Of a DNA stretch of 64,000 nucleotides, positions 1-9,328 are shown in pieces. Numbering within the stretch: position 1 is the stretch's first letter; each line of letters begins with the position of its first letter. This DNA is from Leifsonia sp. 71-9 (GTDB lineage Bacteria > Actinomycetota > Actinomycetes > Actinomycetales > Microbacteriaceae). The stretch is from the NCBI RefSeq assembly GCF_001898805.1, contig NZ_MKVJ01000023.1:62001-126000 (forward strand), written 5' to 3'. Below the pieces are notes generated by a model that saw only the letters and a program-made list of their open reading frames with translations, had not been told where the DNA came from and did not search any database. Both the position numbers and the translations under genes were made by a program.

Positions 1-549
<549 letters not shown>

Positions 550-565
550 CGCACCCGCAGCACCC

Positions 566-595
566 GAGGGCCCCCGTCGCGAGACGGGGGCCCTC
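566..595 (+). terminator. Terminator hairpin after eno
   Basis: A perfect 13-bp stem (566-578 paired with 583-595) closes a GCGA tetraloop 17 nt after the eno stop. There is no long T tract, which is common in high-G+C actinobacteria. Confidence 0.85.
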
Positions 596-730
596 GTGCG
601 TTCACTGTGGAGTTGCTCACAGGCGGCGACGCGGGAGGGGCGCGCACGGGGTGGTGGGAGGTGATCGCCTACGATGAATGAGGGGCCGGCAGGCTCCGCG
701 TCCGTGTCGTCCGTCCAGCCGGGAGGTGCC

Positions 731-1432
731 ATGCCGAAGCGGCCAACGCTCCCGAACACGACGCCCGCGCCAGAGAAGCGCCCGGCGCCCGCGACGGCCC
801 CGACCGCGAAGGCCGCGTCGGCGGGTTCGCCGACGAAACCGACGAAACCGGCGAAACGCTCCGCCCAGGCGAAGGCCGCTCAGCCATCCACGGCGCCGCG
901 GAACCGGTCGTCCGCGCCGAAGCCCACGACGCACACGGTCGCCCCGGTCATGTCCGCGCCGACCGGCACCGGCCGCTGGCTGCGCGGCATCCACTTCTCC
1001 GCGTTCTCGCTGGTGATGATGGGCATCCTGGTGCTGGCGGTCGTGATCCTGGCCCCGACGCTGCAGGCGTTCGCGCAGCAGCGGTCGCAGATCGCCGATC
1101 AGCAGGCCATCGTCGACACGTTGAACAGCCAGGTCGATGCGGCGAAGGCGCAGCGCGCCCGCTGGAACGACCCCAGCTACATCCGCGCCCAGGCCCGCGA
1201 CCGGCTCTACTACGTGATGCCCGGCGAGACGAGCTACCTGGTCATCGACGACCGCCCGCCCGCCGCCGCGTCGACCGATGCGCCCGTGAGCTCCAAGATC
1301 CAGCAGACGCACACCGACTGGGCCGGCTCCCTGTTCGGCTCGTTCATGGGGGCGGGCCTCACCGAGGCGACCCCGGCGCAGCTGAGCGGCCAGACCGGCA
1401 CCCCGGCCCCGACACCCACCCCGACCAAGTGA
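731..1432 (+). CDS. FtsB/DivIC-like septum formation initiator
   Basis: A 233-residue bitopic membrane protein. A long Ala/Pro/Lys-rich cytosolic region comes first, then one transmembrane helix (FSLVMMGILVLAVVIL), then a short coiled coil and the DivIC signature region (ARWNDPSYIRAQARDRLYYV, then MPGE). FtsB/DivIC proteins bridge FtsL and FtsQ in the divisome. I chose ATG 731 because it has GGGAGG just upstream. An in-frame ATG at 674 overlaps a TACGAT promoter-like box and is less likely to be translated. The C-terminal tail is Pro/Thr-rich. It lies between eno and DUF501, as usual in the group. Confidence 0.85.
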   Translation: MPKRPTLPNTTPAPEKRPAPATAPTAKAASAGSPTKPTKPAKRSAQAKAAQPSTAPRNRSSAPKPTTHTVAPVMSAPTGTGRWLRGIHFSAFSLVMMGILVLAVVILAPTLQAFAQQRSQIADQQAIVDTLNSQVDAAKAQRARWNDPSYIRAQARDRLYYVMPGETSYLVIDDRPPAAASTDAPVSSKIQQTHTDWAGSLFGSFMGAGLTEATPAQLSGQTGTPAPTPTPTK

Positions 1433-1442
1433 GCACCGCACC

Positions 1443-1958
1443 ATGACCAGACCGCCGTTCGACCCCGTGACCGACGAGGACATCGCCACCGTCAGCCGCC
1501 AGCTCGGCCGGCCCGCCCGCGACGTCGTCGGCATCGCCGCGCGCTGCGTCTGCGGGCGCCCCACCGTCGTGTCGACCGCTCCGCGCCTCGCCGACGGCAC
1601 GCCGTTCCCGACGTTCTACTACCTGACCCACCCGGCGGCGACCGCGGCGATGTCGACGCTCGAGGCGACGCAGGTGATGAACGAGTACAACGACCTCCTG
1701 GCCGAGGACGAGGAGGTGCGCGCCCGGTACGCCGCCGCGCACGAGCAGTTCCTCGCCGACCGGGAGTCCATCGGCGTCGTCGAGGAGATCGCGGGCATCT
1801 CGTCGGGCGGCATGCCGACCCGGGTGAAGTGCCTCCACGCGCTCGCGGCGCACGCGCTCGCGGCCGGCCCGGGTGTGAACCCGATCGGCGATCTCGCGCT
1901 CGCCCGCGGCGACTGGTCGCCCGAGGTCTGCGAGTGTCAGGTCGACGTGACGGAATGA
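1443..1958 (+). CDS. DUF501 family protein
   Basis: A 171-residue protein with the conserved DUF501 layout: an N-terminal VSRQLGRPARDVVGIAARC segment, an FPTFYYLTHP block, an acidic middle, and RVKCLHALAAHALA near the C terminus followed by a Cys-containing end (CECQ). The conserved Cys and His residues suggest a metal or redox site, but no function is established. It starts 10 nt after the FtsB-like stop. Its TGA overlaps the ATG of the downstream protease (ATGA), so the two are translationally coupled. Confidence 0.88.
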   Translation: MTRPPFDPVTDEDIATVSRQLGRPARDVVGIAARCVCGRPTVVSTAPRLADGTPFPTFYYLTHPAATAAMSTLEATQVMNEYNDLLAEDEEVRARYAAAHEQFLADRESIGVVEEIAGISSGGMPTRVKCLHALAAHALAAGPGVNPIGDLALARGDWSPEVCECQVDVTE

Positions 1959-3277
1959 GCGCAGGCCTGGGGGGAGGCCGTACGCGCCGGGGACGGGCGC
2001 GACGCGGCACGCGCGGGGCGGGGCGGGCGCGCCGCTCGTTCGCGGCCGTAGCGGCCGCCGTGGCGCTCACTCTGGTCGCGCCCGCGCCGGCCCAGGCCGA
2101 TCAGGTCCGCGATCTCGAGTACTGGCTCTCCGACTACGGATTCACCACGGCGTGGCAGACCACCCGCGGCGCCGGGGTGAAGGTCGCCGTGATCGACACC
2201 GGCGTCGACGGGAGCGTCCCCGACCTGGCCGGAGCGCTGGGTGCCGGGACGGACGTCTCCGGCGTCGGCGCCGCCAACGGCCAGAAACCGCTCGGCGACG
2301 GCGACGCCGCGAACCACGGCACCTGGGTGGCCTCGCTGCTCGCGGGGCGCGGCACTGGCGACGGCAACGGCGTTCTGGGCGCGGCCCCGGAGGCGACGAT
2401 CCTCCCGGCGTCGGTGGCGCTCGGCAAGGCGATGGGATCGATCGGCAGCGACGACCAGATCGCTCAGGCGGTCCGCTGGGCGGTGGACAACGGCGCCAGC
2501 GTGATCAACATGTCCCTCACCCGCAACACCCTCGACTGGCCGACGAGCTGGGACGACGCCTTCCAGTACGCGTTCCAGCACGACGTCGTGATCGTCGCCG
2601 CGGCCGGCAACCGGGGGAGCGGGACGACCGAGGTCGGCGCGCCCGCGACCATCCCGGGCGTCCTCACGGTGGCGGGCGTCGACCGGCAGGGGCAGGCGAG
2701 CTTCGACGCGTCGTCGCAGGGCATCACCATCGGGGTCTCCGCGCCGAGCGAGCAGCTCGTCGGGGCGAACCCCGGCGGCGGGTACGTGCAGTGGGCGGGC
2801 ACGAGCGGGGCGGCGCCCCTCGTGTCGGGCGCCGTCGCGCTCGTGCGGGCCGCGCATCCCGAGCTGAAGGCGGCCGACGTCATCGAGCGGATCATCAAGA
2901 CGGCGCGCCCGGTCGCGGGAGCCGTGCCCAGCCCGATCTACGGGTTCGGGCTGCTGGACGCTGCGGCCGCCGTGACCGCCTCCGTGCCGCATGTGACGGC
3001 GAATCCGATGGGCGATCTGAGCGAGTGGATCCGCGTGCACCGCCGGGCGGAGATGCCGACGACACCCGCCCCGACCAGTGATCCGCAGGCGATTCCGGCC
3101 CCGGCGAAGCTCGCACCCGAACGCGCGGTAGAATGGACGCGGTTCTTTTGGCCGCAATGGAGCGTCCTCACCACCTTCTGGATTCCGTTCGCACTGATCA
3201 CGGGTTTCGTGGCCCTCGTCGCCCTCGGCGGCACGGGCGCGTGGCTGCATTTCAGGCGAAGGGTGCGCAGGGGGTAG
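1955..3277 (+). CDS. Mycosin-like membrane-anchored S8 serine protease
   Basis: A 440-residue subtilisin-family protease. An Arg-rich n-region and hydrophobic segment ending APAPAQA form a signal peptide (about residues 1-48). The catalytic residues are Asp81 (VIDTGVDG), His121 (NHGTWVAS) and Ser284 (AGTSGAAP), with oxyanion Asn219 (AAGNRG). A Pro-rich linker and a C-terminal transmembrane helix with an Arg-rich tail anchor it. This is the architecture of type VII secretion mycosins (MycP). ATG 1955 overlaps the DUF501 stop. No ESX core genes adjoin it; a WXG100 cassette lies about 20 kb away. Substrate unknown. Confidence 0.85.
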   Translation: MSAGLGGGRTRRGRARRGTRGAGRARRSFAAVAAAVALTLVAPAPAQADQVRDLEYWLSDYGFTTAWQTTRGAGVKVAVIDTGVDGSVPDLAGALGAGTDVSGVGAANGQKPLGDGDAANHGTWVASLLAGRGTGDGNGVLGAAPEATILPASVALGKAMGSIGSDDQIAQAVRWAVDNGASVINMSLTRNTLDWPTSWDDAFQYAFQHDVVIVAAAGNRGSGTTEVGAPATIPGVLTVAGVDRQGQASFDASSQGITIGVSAPSEQLVGANPGGGYVQWAGTSGAAPLVSGAVALVRAAHPELKAADVIERIIKTARPVAGAVPSPIYGFGLLDAAAAVTASVPHVTANPMGDLSEWIRVHRRAEMPTTPAPTSDPQAIPAPAKLAPERAVEWTRFFWPQWSVLTTFWIPFALITGFVALVALGGTGAWLHFRRRVRRG

Positions 3278-3306
3278 ATTAACACCCATTGTTTCGTGTT
3301 GAGGAG
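3275..3306 (+). promoter_or_regulatory. Promoter and RBS region of ndh
   Basis: A TAGATT -10-like box (3275-3280) overlaps the protease stop codon. GAGGAG at 3301-3306 lies 10 nt before the GTG start of ndh. The site suggests ndh is transcribed independently. Confidence 0.5.
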
Positions 3307-3316
3307 ACGCATCACT

Positions 3317-4720
3317 GTGCCCAAAATCCTGATCGTCGGCGGAGGCTACGCCGGTTTCTACACGGCGTGGAAGCTCGAGAAGCAGCTGCGCAAGGGTGAA
3401 GCCGAGGTCACCATGGTCGACCCGCTGCCCTACATGACGTACCAGCCCTTCCTCCCCGAGGTCGCGGCAGGCTCCATCGAGCCGCGTCACGCCGTGGTCG
3501 CGCACCGCCGCCACCTGAAGAGCACGAACGTCATCACGGCGAAGGTCACCTACATCGACCACGCCAAGAAGACCGCCACCATCCAGCCGCCCGTCGGCGA
3601 GGCGTACGAGTTCGCGTACGACGTCGTCGTGGTCACGGCCGGCGCGGTCTCGCGCACGTTCCCGATCCCGGGCGTCGCCGATCAGGCCGTCGGTCTCAAG
3701 ACCATCGAAGAGGCCGTGTACATCCGCGACACGATGCTCACGAACTTCGACAAGGCCGCGACCCTCCCGGCCGGCCCCGAGCGCGACCGCCTGCTCACCA
3801 CCGTGGTGGTCGGCGGCGGCTTCGCCGGCATCGAGATCTTCGCCGAGCTGCGCTCGTTCGCCAGCGCGCTGCTGAAGAACTACCCGGAGCTGTCCTTCGA
3901 GGACACCCACTTCCACCTGATCGAGGCCATGGGCCGGATCATGCCGGAGGTCAGCCTCCCGACCAGCCACTGGGTCATCAAGAACCTCGCCGAGCGCGGC
4001 GCCGAGATCCACCTCGACACGCAGCTCACCAGCGCGGTCGACGGCGTCATCCAGCTCTCGACCGGCGAGTCGTTCGAGACCGACCTCATCGTCTGGACCG
4101 CCGGCGTCATGGCGAACCCGACCGTGGTGCGTCACACCGACCTCCCGATCGAGGAGCGCGGCCGTCTGCGCGTGCGTGCGGACCTGCGCGTCGGCACCGA
4201 CGAGGAGATCATCAAGGACGCCTGGGGCGCCGGCGATGTCTCGGCCGTCCCCGACCTGACCGGCGCCGGCGTCGGCGGCTACTGCGTGCCGAACGCGCAG
4301 CACGCCGTCCGCCAGGGCAAGCTGCTCGCCAAGAACATCGTCGCGGACCTCCGCGGCGAGCTCCCCCGCCAGTACGTCCACAAGAGCCTGGGCGCCGTCG
4401 CCGGCCTCGGTCTCGGCATCGGCGTGCTCCAGTCCGGCAAGCTCGCGTTCAAGGGCGTCCTGGGCTGGCTCGCGCACCGTGGCTACCACGGTCTCGCCAT
4501 GCCGAGCTGGGAGCGCAAGTGGCGCGTCATCTGGGGCTGGTGGAACAACTTCTGGCTCGGTCGCGACATCGTGTCGCTCGAGGCCGTGCAGACCCCGCGT
4601 GCGGTCTTCGAGGAGTTCGCCTCCCGTCCGAAGCCGGCCGTCGAGGCTCCGGCCGAGCCCGCGAAGGCCCCGGCCGCGAAGGCTCCCGCCAAGGAGCCGG
4701 CCGAGGTCGCCGCCAAGTAG
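3317..4720 (+). CDS. ndh: Type II NADH dehydrogenase
   Basis: A 467-residue flavoprotein that oxidises NADH and reduces menaquinone at the cytoplasmic face of the membrane without pumping protons. Two dinucleotide-binding motifs are visible: ILIVGGGYAGFYTAW at the N terminus (FAD) and VVVGGGFAGIEIFAEL in the middle (NADH). AWGAGDVSAVPDL is the second FAD contact. The C-terminal region has amphipathic/Trp-rich membrane-association segments (WRVIWGWWNNFWLG). It ends in an Ala/Pro/Lys/Glu-rich tail of about 45 residues that is not part of the catalytic fold. GTG 3317 was chosen for its GAGGAG RBS. Confidence 0.93.
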   Translation: MPKILIVGGGYAGFYTAWKLEKQLRKGEAEVTMVDPLPYMTYQPFLPEVAAGSIEPRHAVVAHRRHLKSTNVITAKVTYIDHAKKTATIQPPVGEAYEFAYDVVVVTAGAVSRTFPIPGVADQAVGLKTIEEAVYIRDTMLTNFDKAATLPAGPERDRLLTTVVVGGGFAGIEIFAELRSFASALLKNYPELSFEDTHFHLIEAMGRIMPEVSLPTSHWVIKNLAERGAEIHLDTQLTSAVDGVIQLSTGESFETDLIVWTAGVMANPTVVRHTDLPIEERGRLRVRADLRVGTDEEIIKDAWGAGDVSAVPDLTGAGVGGYCVPNAQHAVRQGKLLAKNIVADLRGELPRQYVHKSLGAVAGLGLGIGVLQSGKLAFKGVLGWLAHRGYHGLAMPSWERKWRVIWGWWNNFWLGRDIVSLEAVQTPRAVFEEFASRPKPAVEAPAEPAKAPAAKAPAKEPAEVAAK

Positions 4721-4739
4721 CACGACCCGTCTCGTCTCG

Positions 4740-4774
4740 AAGGCCCGGTTCCCGCAGCTGCGGGGCCGGGCCTT
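4740..4774. terminator. Bidirectional terminator between ndh and the yigZ-like gene
   Basis: AAGGCCCGG (4740-4748) pairs with CCGGGCCTT (4766-4774). An inner CCCGCAG/CTGCGGG palindrome lengthens the stem. It lies between convergent genes. Confidence 0.75.
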
Positions 4775-4788
4775 CGGCGTTGGTTCCG

Positions 4789-5373
4789 TCAATCTTCGGG
4801 TTGCGCGCGTCCGCCGGTGAGGTCGCGGATCGCGTCGACGGCCTCGGCGCTCCGCGCCTCCGGCAGCACGAGGGTGAGGCGCACCGATTCGCCGTAGGCC
4901 ACGTCGGGCACGGTGAGACCTTCACCGTCCGCCCAGCGCCGGATGCGCTCGGCGTCCGCGTAGTCGGCGGTCACGGCGAGCGTGGTCTCCGGGATGCGTT
5001 CGATCACCTCGGCGTCGAGGAGCGCGGTGGCGATCGCGTCGGTGTAAGCGCGGACGAGTCCACCCGCCCCGAGCTTGACGCCGCCGAAGTACCGGACGAC
5101 CGCGCCGAGCACGCCCTCGAGGTCGTGATGCCGCAGCACTTCGAGGATGGGGCGGCCTGCCGTGCCGCTCGGCTCACCGTCGTCTGACATCCCGGAGTGG
5201 CCCCCGGCCAGCAGCGCCCAGCAGACGTGCGTGGCGCCGGGATGCTGCGCGCGCAGCAGGGCGATCTGCTCGGCCGCCTCGTCCCGGCCCGCCACCGGGA
5301 GGGCGAAGGCGAGGAACCGGCTGCGGCGCACCTCCAGCACCGCCTGGGCGGGAGCGGCGAGCGTGTGCGGCAT
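4789..5373 (-). CDS. YigZ/IMPACT (UPF0029) family protein
   Basis: A 194-residue protein. The N-terminal domain carries the family core: RRSRFLAFA, the THVCWALLAG block, then SDDGEPSGTAGRPILEVL and VVRYFGGVKLGAGGLVRAY. The C-terminal domain is the EF-G-like fold found in bacterial YigZ. In eukaryotes IMPACT modulates GCN2; the bacterial role is unresolved (translation or proteolysis control is suggested). It is complete and of normal length. The next gene on the same strand (MarR) ends 30 nt upstream. Confidence 0.9.
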   Translation of the reverse strand: MPHTLAAPAQAVLEVRRSRFLAFALPVAGRDEAAEQIALLRAQHPGATHVCWALLAGGHSGMSDDGEPSGTAGRPILEVLRHHDLEGVLGAVVRYFGGVKLGAGGLVRAYTDAIATALLDAEVIERIPETTLAVTADYADAERIRRWADGEGLTVPDVAYGESVRLTLVLPEARSAEAVDAIRDLTGGRAQPED

Positions 5374-5402
5374 GCCTCCACGCTACGGGATGGGGCCGGG
5401 CG

Positions 5403-5846
5403 TCAGTCCTCGGCGATGCCGCCGAGGAGGTCGGCCGCACGGCGCAGCACGTCCCGCTCCTCATCGGTGAGCGCGGCCAGGCGCTCGCGGAACCACCGGT
5501 GCCGCTCCTCGCGCGCGACCGCGGCCAGCGCGTGCCCCTCCTCGGTCGGTGCGAACAGCACGCGGCGGCCGTCCTCCGGGTCCGGCGTGCGCACCGCGAG
5601 GCCGAGCGAGACGAGGCGATTCACCGTCTGGCTCATGGAGGCCGGGGTGACGCGATCGTTCTCGCTCAGACCGCCGAGGGAGGTCGGACCCGAGCGATGG
5701 AGGTGGCTGAGCGCGGACATCGCCGCGTCGCCCAGCTCGCCGTTCGCGCGCTCGGTGCGGAACCGCCGGTAGATCCGGGCGACCGCGCGGGTGAGCTTCT
5801 CGTCGAGATCCCGAAGGGCGTCGGTGCCGGTTGCGTCTGCCTCCAT
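5403..5846 (-). CDS. MarR family transcriptional regulator
   Basis: A 147-residue winged-helix regulator. The centre shows the MarR recognition region (SENDRVTPASMSQTVNRLVS) followed by the wing PDPEDGRRVLFAPTEEGH. It is divergent from an MFS transporter with 40 nt between start codons, and a symmetrical operator lies in that gap. The simplest reading is autorepression together with repression of the exporter, relieved by a small ligand. Confidence 0.92.
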   Translation of the reverse strand: MEADATGTDALRDLDEKLTRAVARIYRRFRTERANGELGDAAMSALSHLHRSGPTSLGGLSENDRVTPASMSQTVNRLVSLGLAVRTPDPEDGRRVLFAPTEEGHALAAVAREERHRWFRERLAALTDEERDVLRRAADLLGGIAED

Positions 5847-5849
5847 AAG

Positions 5850-5868
5850 TCTTTAGTATACCTAAAGA
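5850..5868. promoter_or_regulatory. MarR operator in divergent marR-MFS promoter
   Basis: TCTTTAG (5850-5856) and CTAAAGA (5862-5868) form a 7+7 inverted repeat around TATAC. It is strikingly A/T-rich for this genome and sits 4 nt from the marR start, so binding would block both divergent promoters. Confidence 0.75.
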
Positions 5869-5886
5869 AGTAGTTAACACGTCTGA

Positions 5887-7302
5887 ATGATCTCGGGAGT
5901 CCTCACGGCCACCACCGACCGCACCGCCGCCGCCACCAAGCCCTTCGGCTGGCGCTTCACCGCACCCCTGCTGCTCGGGTCCACCCTCAACCCCATCAAC
6001 AGCTCGATGCTCGCCACCGGCCTGCTCGCCATCGGCCTCGACTTCCACCTGGGGCCGGGCAAGACGGCGAGCCTGATCTCGGTGCTGTATCTGTGCAGTG
6101 CGATCATGCAGCCCACGATGGGCAAGCTGTCGACCGTGTTCGGGCCGCGCCGGGTGTTCGTGTCGGGCATCGTGATCCTGCTGATCGCGGGCGTGGTCGG
6201 GGCCGCCGCTCCTGACTTCGGTTTCCTCCTCGTCTCGCGCGCGCTGATCGGGATCGGTAGCTCGGCCGCCTACCCGACCGCGATGGCGATGGTCCGGCGG
6301 CGTGCCGACGAGCAGGGCGTGGGCGTCCCGTCGCGCGTGCTCGGCAACTTCTCCATCGCCGCGCAGATCACGGCGGTCGTCGGGCTCCCGCTCGGCGGCA
6401 TCCTCGCCGGCGCGTTCGGCTGGCGTGCACTGTTCCTGGTGAACGTCCCGCTCGCGCTCATCGTGCTCACCTTCACCCTGCTCGGGGTCGAGAAGGATGC
6501 GCCGCGCGAGCGCGGTGGGGTGCGGTCGCTGCTCGTCTCCGTCGATCTGCCCGGCATCGGCCTCTTCGCCGCGACGATCGTCAGCCTCCTGCTCTTCCTC
6601 TCCAGCCTCTCCGCGCCGATCTGGTGGTTGCTCCCGATCGTCGTCGTGTGCGCCGCCCTCCTGATCCTCTGGGAGCGCCGTGCGTCCCGCCCGCTCATCG
6701 ACGTGCGCATGCTCGGCAGCAACGGCCCGCTCCAGCGCACCTACCTGCGGCAGACGCTCTCCGCCCTCGTGAGCTACTCCACCCTGTACGGCGTGAGCCA
6801 GTGGATGGAGCAGTCGGCCGGATACACGCCGACGCAGGTCGGTCTCATCCTGCTGCCGCTCTCCGGCATCAGCATCGTGCTCGCCCGCATAGTGTCGAAC
6901 CGCGGCTGGGTGCGCAGCCCCCTCCTGCTCGGCGCCCTCGCCATCGCGGCGGCCGCCACGCTGCTGCTGCTCATGGATGCGCACACGAGCGTCTGGCTCC
7001 TGCTCCTGATGGCCGCGCTGCTCGGCGTCGCCAACGGCCTCACCGGCTTCGCCAACCAGGCCAGCCTCTACGTGCAGGCCCCCGCCGGGGAGATCGCCGT
7101 CGCCTCCGGCCTCTACCGCACTTTCGCGTACATCGGCGCGATCTTCTCCTCCAGCCTCATCGGCATCACCTTCGGCGAGGCCGCCACCGACGCCGGCCTC
7201 CACACTCTCGCCTGGGTGATGGCCGGCATCGGCGTCGCGCTGCTCGTGATCACGGGGCTGGATCGGCGCATCCCGCGCGAGACGGCGGGGGAGCGGGCGT
7301 AG
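5887..7302 (+). CDS. MFS transporter (multidrug-efflux type)
   Basis: A 471-residue polytopic membrane protein with roughly 14 hydrophobic segments. The motif-A-like loop LSTVFGPRRVFVSG follows the second helix, and LVSRALIGIGSSAAYPTAMAMVRRR resembles motif B of proton-coupled exporters. Length and helix number fit the DHA2 (EmrB/QacA) group. The divergent MarR gene and shared operator suggest inducible drug or toxicant efflux. The substrate cannot be told. The next gene is convergent, so this is a single-gene transcript. Confidence 0.88.
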   Translation: MISGVLTATTDRTAAATKPFGWRFTAPLLLGSTLNPINSSMLATGLLAIGLDFHLGPGKTASLISVLYLCSAIMQPTMGKLSTVFGPRRVFVSGIVILLIAGVVGAAAPDFGFLLVSRALIGIGSSAAYPTAMAMVRRRADEQGVGVPSRVLGNFSIAAQITAVVGLPLGGILAGAFGWRALFLVNVPLALIVLTFTLLGVEKDAPRERGGVRSLLVSVDLPGIGLFAATIVSLLLFLSSLSAPIWWLLPIVVVCAALLILWERRASRPLIDVRMLGSNGPLQRTYLRQTLSALVSYSTLYGVSQWMEQSAGYTPTQVGLILLPLSGISIVLARIVSNRGWVRSPLLLGALAIAAAATLLLLMDAHTSVWLLLLMAALLGVANGLTGFANQASLYVQAPAGEIAVASGLYRTFAYIGAIFSSSLIGITFGEAATDAGLHTLAWVMAGIGVALLVITGLDRRIPRETAGERA

Positions 7303-7340
7303 GAGGGTCCGAGCGCCCGGCGGTCGCGCGCGGCTGCGCC

Positions 7341-8174
7341 TTACCGGGCCGCGTACTGGCTCGCCAGCGTCGACCAGACGATGAGCAGGTCCAAAGCCTG
7401 GCGGGGCGTGCTCGCGCGGTAGCGGATCGTGCGGGCGTCCGTCCGCTCCGTCCCGGGGACCAGTGCGGCGAGGTCGGCGGCGCCGTTGACCCGCAGCTCG
7501 ACCTCGACCACCAGCTCCGGTGGGATGGCGACCGGTGCGAGCCGGCCGTCGGCGGCGTTCCTCACGGCGTCGCGGGCTCCCGTCGCGATCGCCGTCCGCG
7601 CTGAAGCCGGATGCAGACTGCGTGCCGCGGTCCGGCCCACGGCCGTCTTCACCGGCACCGTCACCACCCCGGGGAACGTCCGGGCCGCGAGGGCGCAGAT
7701 CGCGTCGTCGCCGGTCACCAGCCCGACCGGGACACCCAGCTCGGCCGCGACCAGCGCGTTCAGCTCCGCTTCGCTGAGCGAGTCGCCGTTGAGTCGCACA
7801 TCCGCGAACGCGGCGCCGCTGAAGCTGTGCCCCAGGACCCCGGTCCGGCTCGCCGGGCCCACGTGGTAGCCGACGAACAGCACGACCCCGGTCTGCGGTG
7901 AGAGCTCCTGCAGCATGTCGAGCGGCTTCGGGTCCCCGATCACGAACTCGGCCCGCGGATCGAGCTCCTCGGCGAGCAGGTTGTCGCCCGCCGCGTGGCT
8001 GTCGTTCACCACGACCGACGTGGCGCCGCCGTCGAACGCACCGGCCACCGCCGCATTCGCCTCGGCCGTCATCAGCGCGCGGGCGGCCGGATAGTCACGC
8101 CCGCCGGAATGCAGCTGCTGCCGCGCGGCGATCCCCGCGACACCCTCCAGATCGACCGATATCAGCACGTCCAC
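7341..8174 (-). CDS. M55 D-aminopeptidase (DppA-like)
   Basis: A 277-residue metallopeptidase. The zinc ligands of Bacillus DppA fall at matching positions: Asp8 and Glu10 (SVDLEG), His60 (NDSHAAGDN), His104 (VGYHVG) and Glu135 (SLSEAELNA). DppA releases D-amino acids from peptides such as D-Ala-D-Ala, probably for peptidoglycan fragment recycling. The start is GTG 8174, with a TAGGGT box 6 nt upstream on the coding strand, which suggests a leaderless mRNA. No dipeptide ABC transporter is adjacent. Confidence 0.88.
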   Translation of the reverse strand: MDVLISVDLEGVAGIAARQQLHSGGRDYPAARALMTAEANAAVAGAFDGGATSVVVNDSHAAGDNLLAEELDPRAEFVIGDPKPLDMLQELSPQTGVVLFVGYHVGPASRTGVLGHSFSGAAFADVRLNGDSLSEAELNALVAAELGVPVGLVTGDDAICALAARTFPGVVTVPVKTAVGRTAARSLHPASARTAIATGARDAVRNAADGRLAPVAIPPELVVEVELRVNGAADLAALVPGTERTDARTIRYRASTPRQALDLLIVWSTLASQYAAR

Positions 8175-8388
8175 GGCGCCACCCTACTCCCGCGAAACGG
8201 GCGGGGATGGGGGCCGGGGCTGGGAGCTCCAGGTTGGGACAGCGAGTCCGCAAGGAATTGCTCGCCCATTTGTCCGCAGTCGGTCAGGAGCACTCACCCT
8301 AGTCCCCGCTCCTGGCGGGTGAAGCCGGATAACGGGCGGCCGCGCCGCCGCCACCGTTGCCAGTGTCCCACCTCCCGCACAGAATCAG

Positions 8389-8808
8389 TTAACGGACCCT
8401 GTCGGGTGGTAGCGCCGGATCTCGGTTCCGTGACGGCAGTGGCACCGCGAGGCCGAGCGAGCGGGAGAGACGGGGTGCGAGCGCGAGGCGGGCGAGGGCG
8501 GCCGCGGTGCCAGACCCGGCGACCAGGCGGATCAGCTCCTCGGCGAGCTGTGGAGGCGGGTACCGTGCGATCTGGTCGGCGGCGGGCTGCTGCAGCTCGG
8601 TGATGGCGCGGAGACGCTCGGGCAGGTCGGGGTAGACGTCCATGGCGCGCCGGATGCAACGGGCGAGGTACTGCTGCGGGCGGATCTCGATGCCGTTGTA
8701 GGTGTCGGCGATGATCGCGCCGAGCTCCTCCACGAGGGTCGCTGCGGCGACGTCCGGGTCCTGGAGGTAGACCGGCACGGCTGCTTCTCTCGATAGGATC
8801 TTCGCCAT
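8389..8808 (-). CDS. Hypothetical protein, accessory island
   Basis: A 139-residue soluble, largely helical protein that I do not recognise. Its G+C-rich third codon positions and balanced composition argue that it is real. The readable core is EELGAIIADTYNGIEIRPQQ, then a helical segment ending in a basic stretch with a Pro/Arg-rich tail. Its ATG overlaps the start codon of the divergent gene at 8807 (shared CATG), so the two starts compete for the same DNA. No clear ribosome site is visible. The 214 nt downstream of it (8175-8388) hold nothing I recognise. Confidence 0.5.
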   Translation of the reverse strand: MAKILSREAAVPVYLQDPDVAAATLVEELGAIIADTYNGIEIRPQQYLARCIRRAMDVYPDLPERLRAITELQQPAADQIARYPPPQLAEELIRLVAGSGTAAALARLALAPRLSRSLGLAVPLPSRNRDPALPPDRVR

Positions 8809-9319
8809 GGGGGGAATGACACTGCGCGAGGCCGAGCTGGGCGAAGCGATCCAGTCGCCGAAAGTGGCGCTATCGCTGCTGTTGCGTTACGAAGCAGAGC
8901 CGGAGCGGCTGACTGAGATGGAGCTGGAGGCGATTGCCGCAGCGTTCACTCGCGAGGCAAGCCAGGGACGCAACATCGCCGACGCGGCGTCAGTCCTAGC
9001 CGGGCTAATCGTCACGGTCCTCGTGGGCCTGCTAGCGATCTCTGTCTCGGTGCCGAAGCTTGCGGACAGCACCAACATGGTCGCGCTCGCCCTTGGCGTG
9101 CTCTTCTTCTTGATAGTTCTCGGGATGATGTACGGACTTCGGTTTGAGACCAGGGCGGAGAGTGTGCTCAGCAGCCTTGACCTGCTCCGTGTCCGTCGCG
9201 AGCGGCACATCATCGAAATGTCGCGAACGCGGAGGGGGCGACGCGCGCTCGTAGCACTGTGGATCTCAGCAGCGCCAGCGTCGCAGTCGACAGCGGCCAT
9301 CGGGAAACCCCTTCGATAG
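8807..9319 (+). CDS. Hypothetical two-helix membrane protein, accessory island
   Basis: A 170-residue protein of unknown function. A charged helical N-terminal half (about 60 residues) is followed by two transmembrane helices (VLAGLIVTVLVGLLAISVSV and MVALALGVLFFLIVLGMMYG). A basic C-terminal cytosolic tail rich in Arg follows. Codon use is less G+C-biased than in core genes, which suggests acquired DNA. A TAGGAT box lies 8 nt before ATG 8807; ATG 8816 is an alternative start. Holin- or sensor-like roles cannot be separated from sequence. Confidence 0.6.
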   Translation: MGGMTLREAELGEAIQSPKVALSLLLRYEAEPERLTEMELEAIAAAFTREASQGRNIADAASVLAGLIVTVLVGLLAISVSVPKLADSTNMVALALGVLFFLIVLGMMYGLRFETRAESVLSSLDLLRVRRERHIIEMSRTRRGRRALVALWISAAPASQSTAAIGKPLR

Positions 9320-9328
9320 CCTCTGGTC

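Noticed and set aside
1937-4792. A 951-codon open frame on the minus strand, opposite the protease and ndh genes
   Set aside because: It is an antisense shadow of high-G+C coding DNA, rich in Arg, His and Gly with no domain; the plus-strand genes are well recognised.
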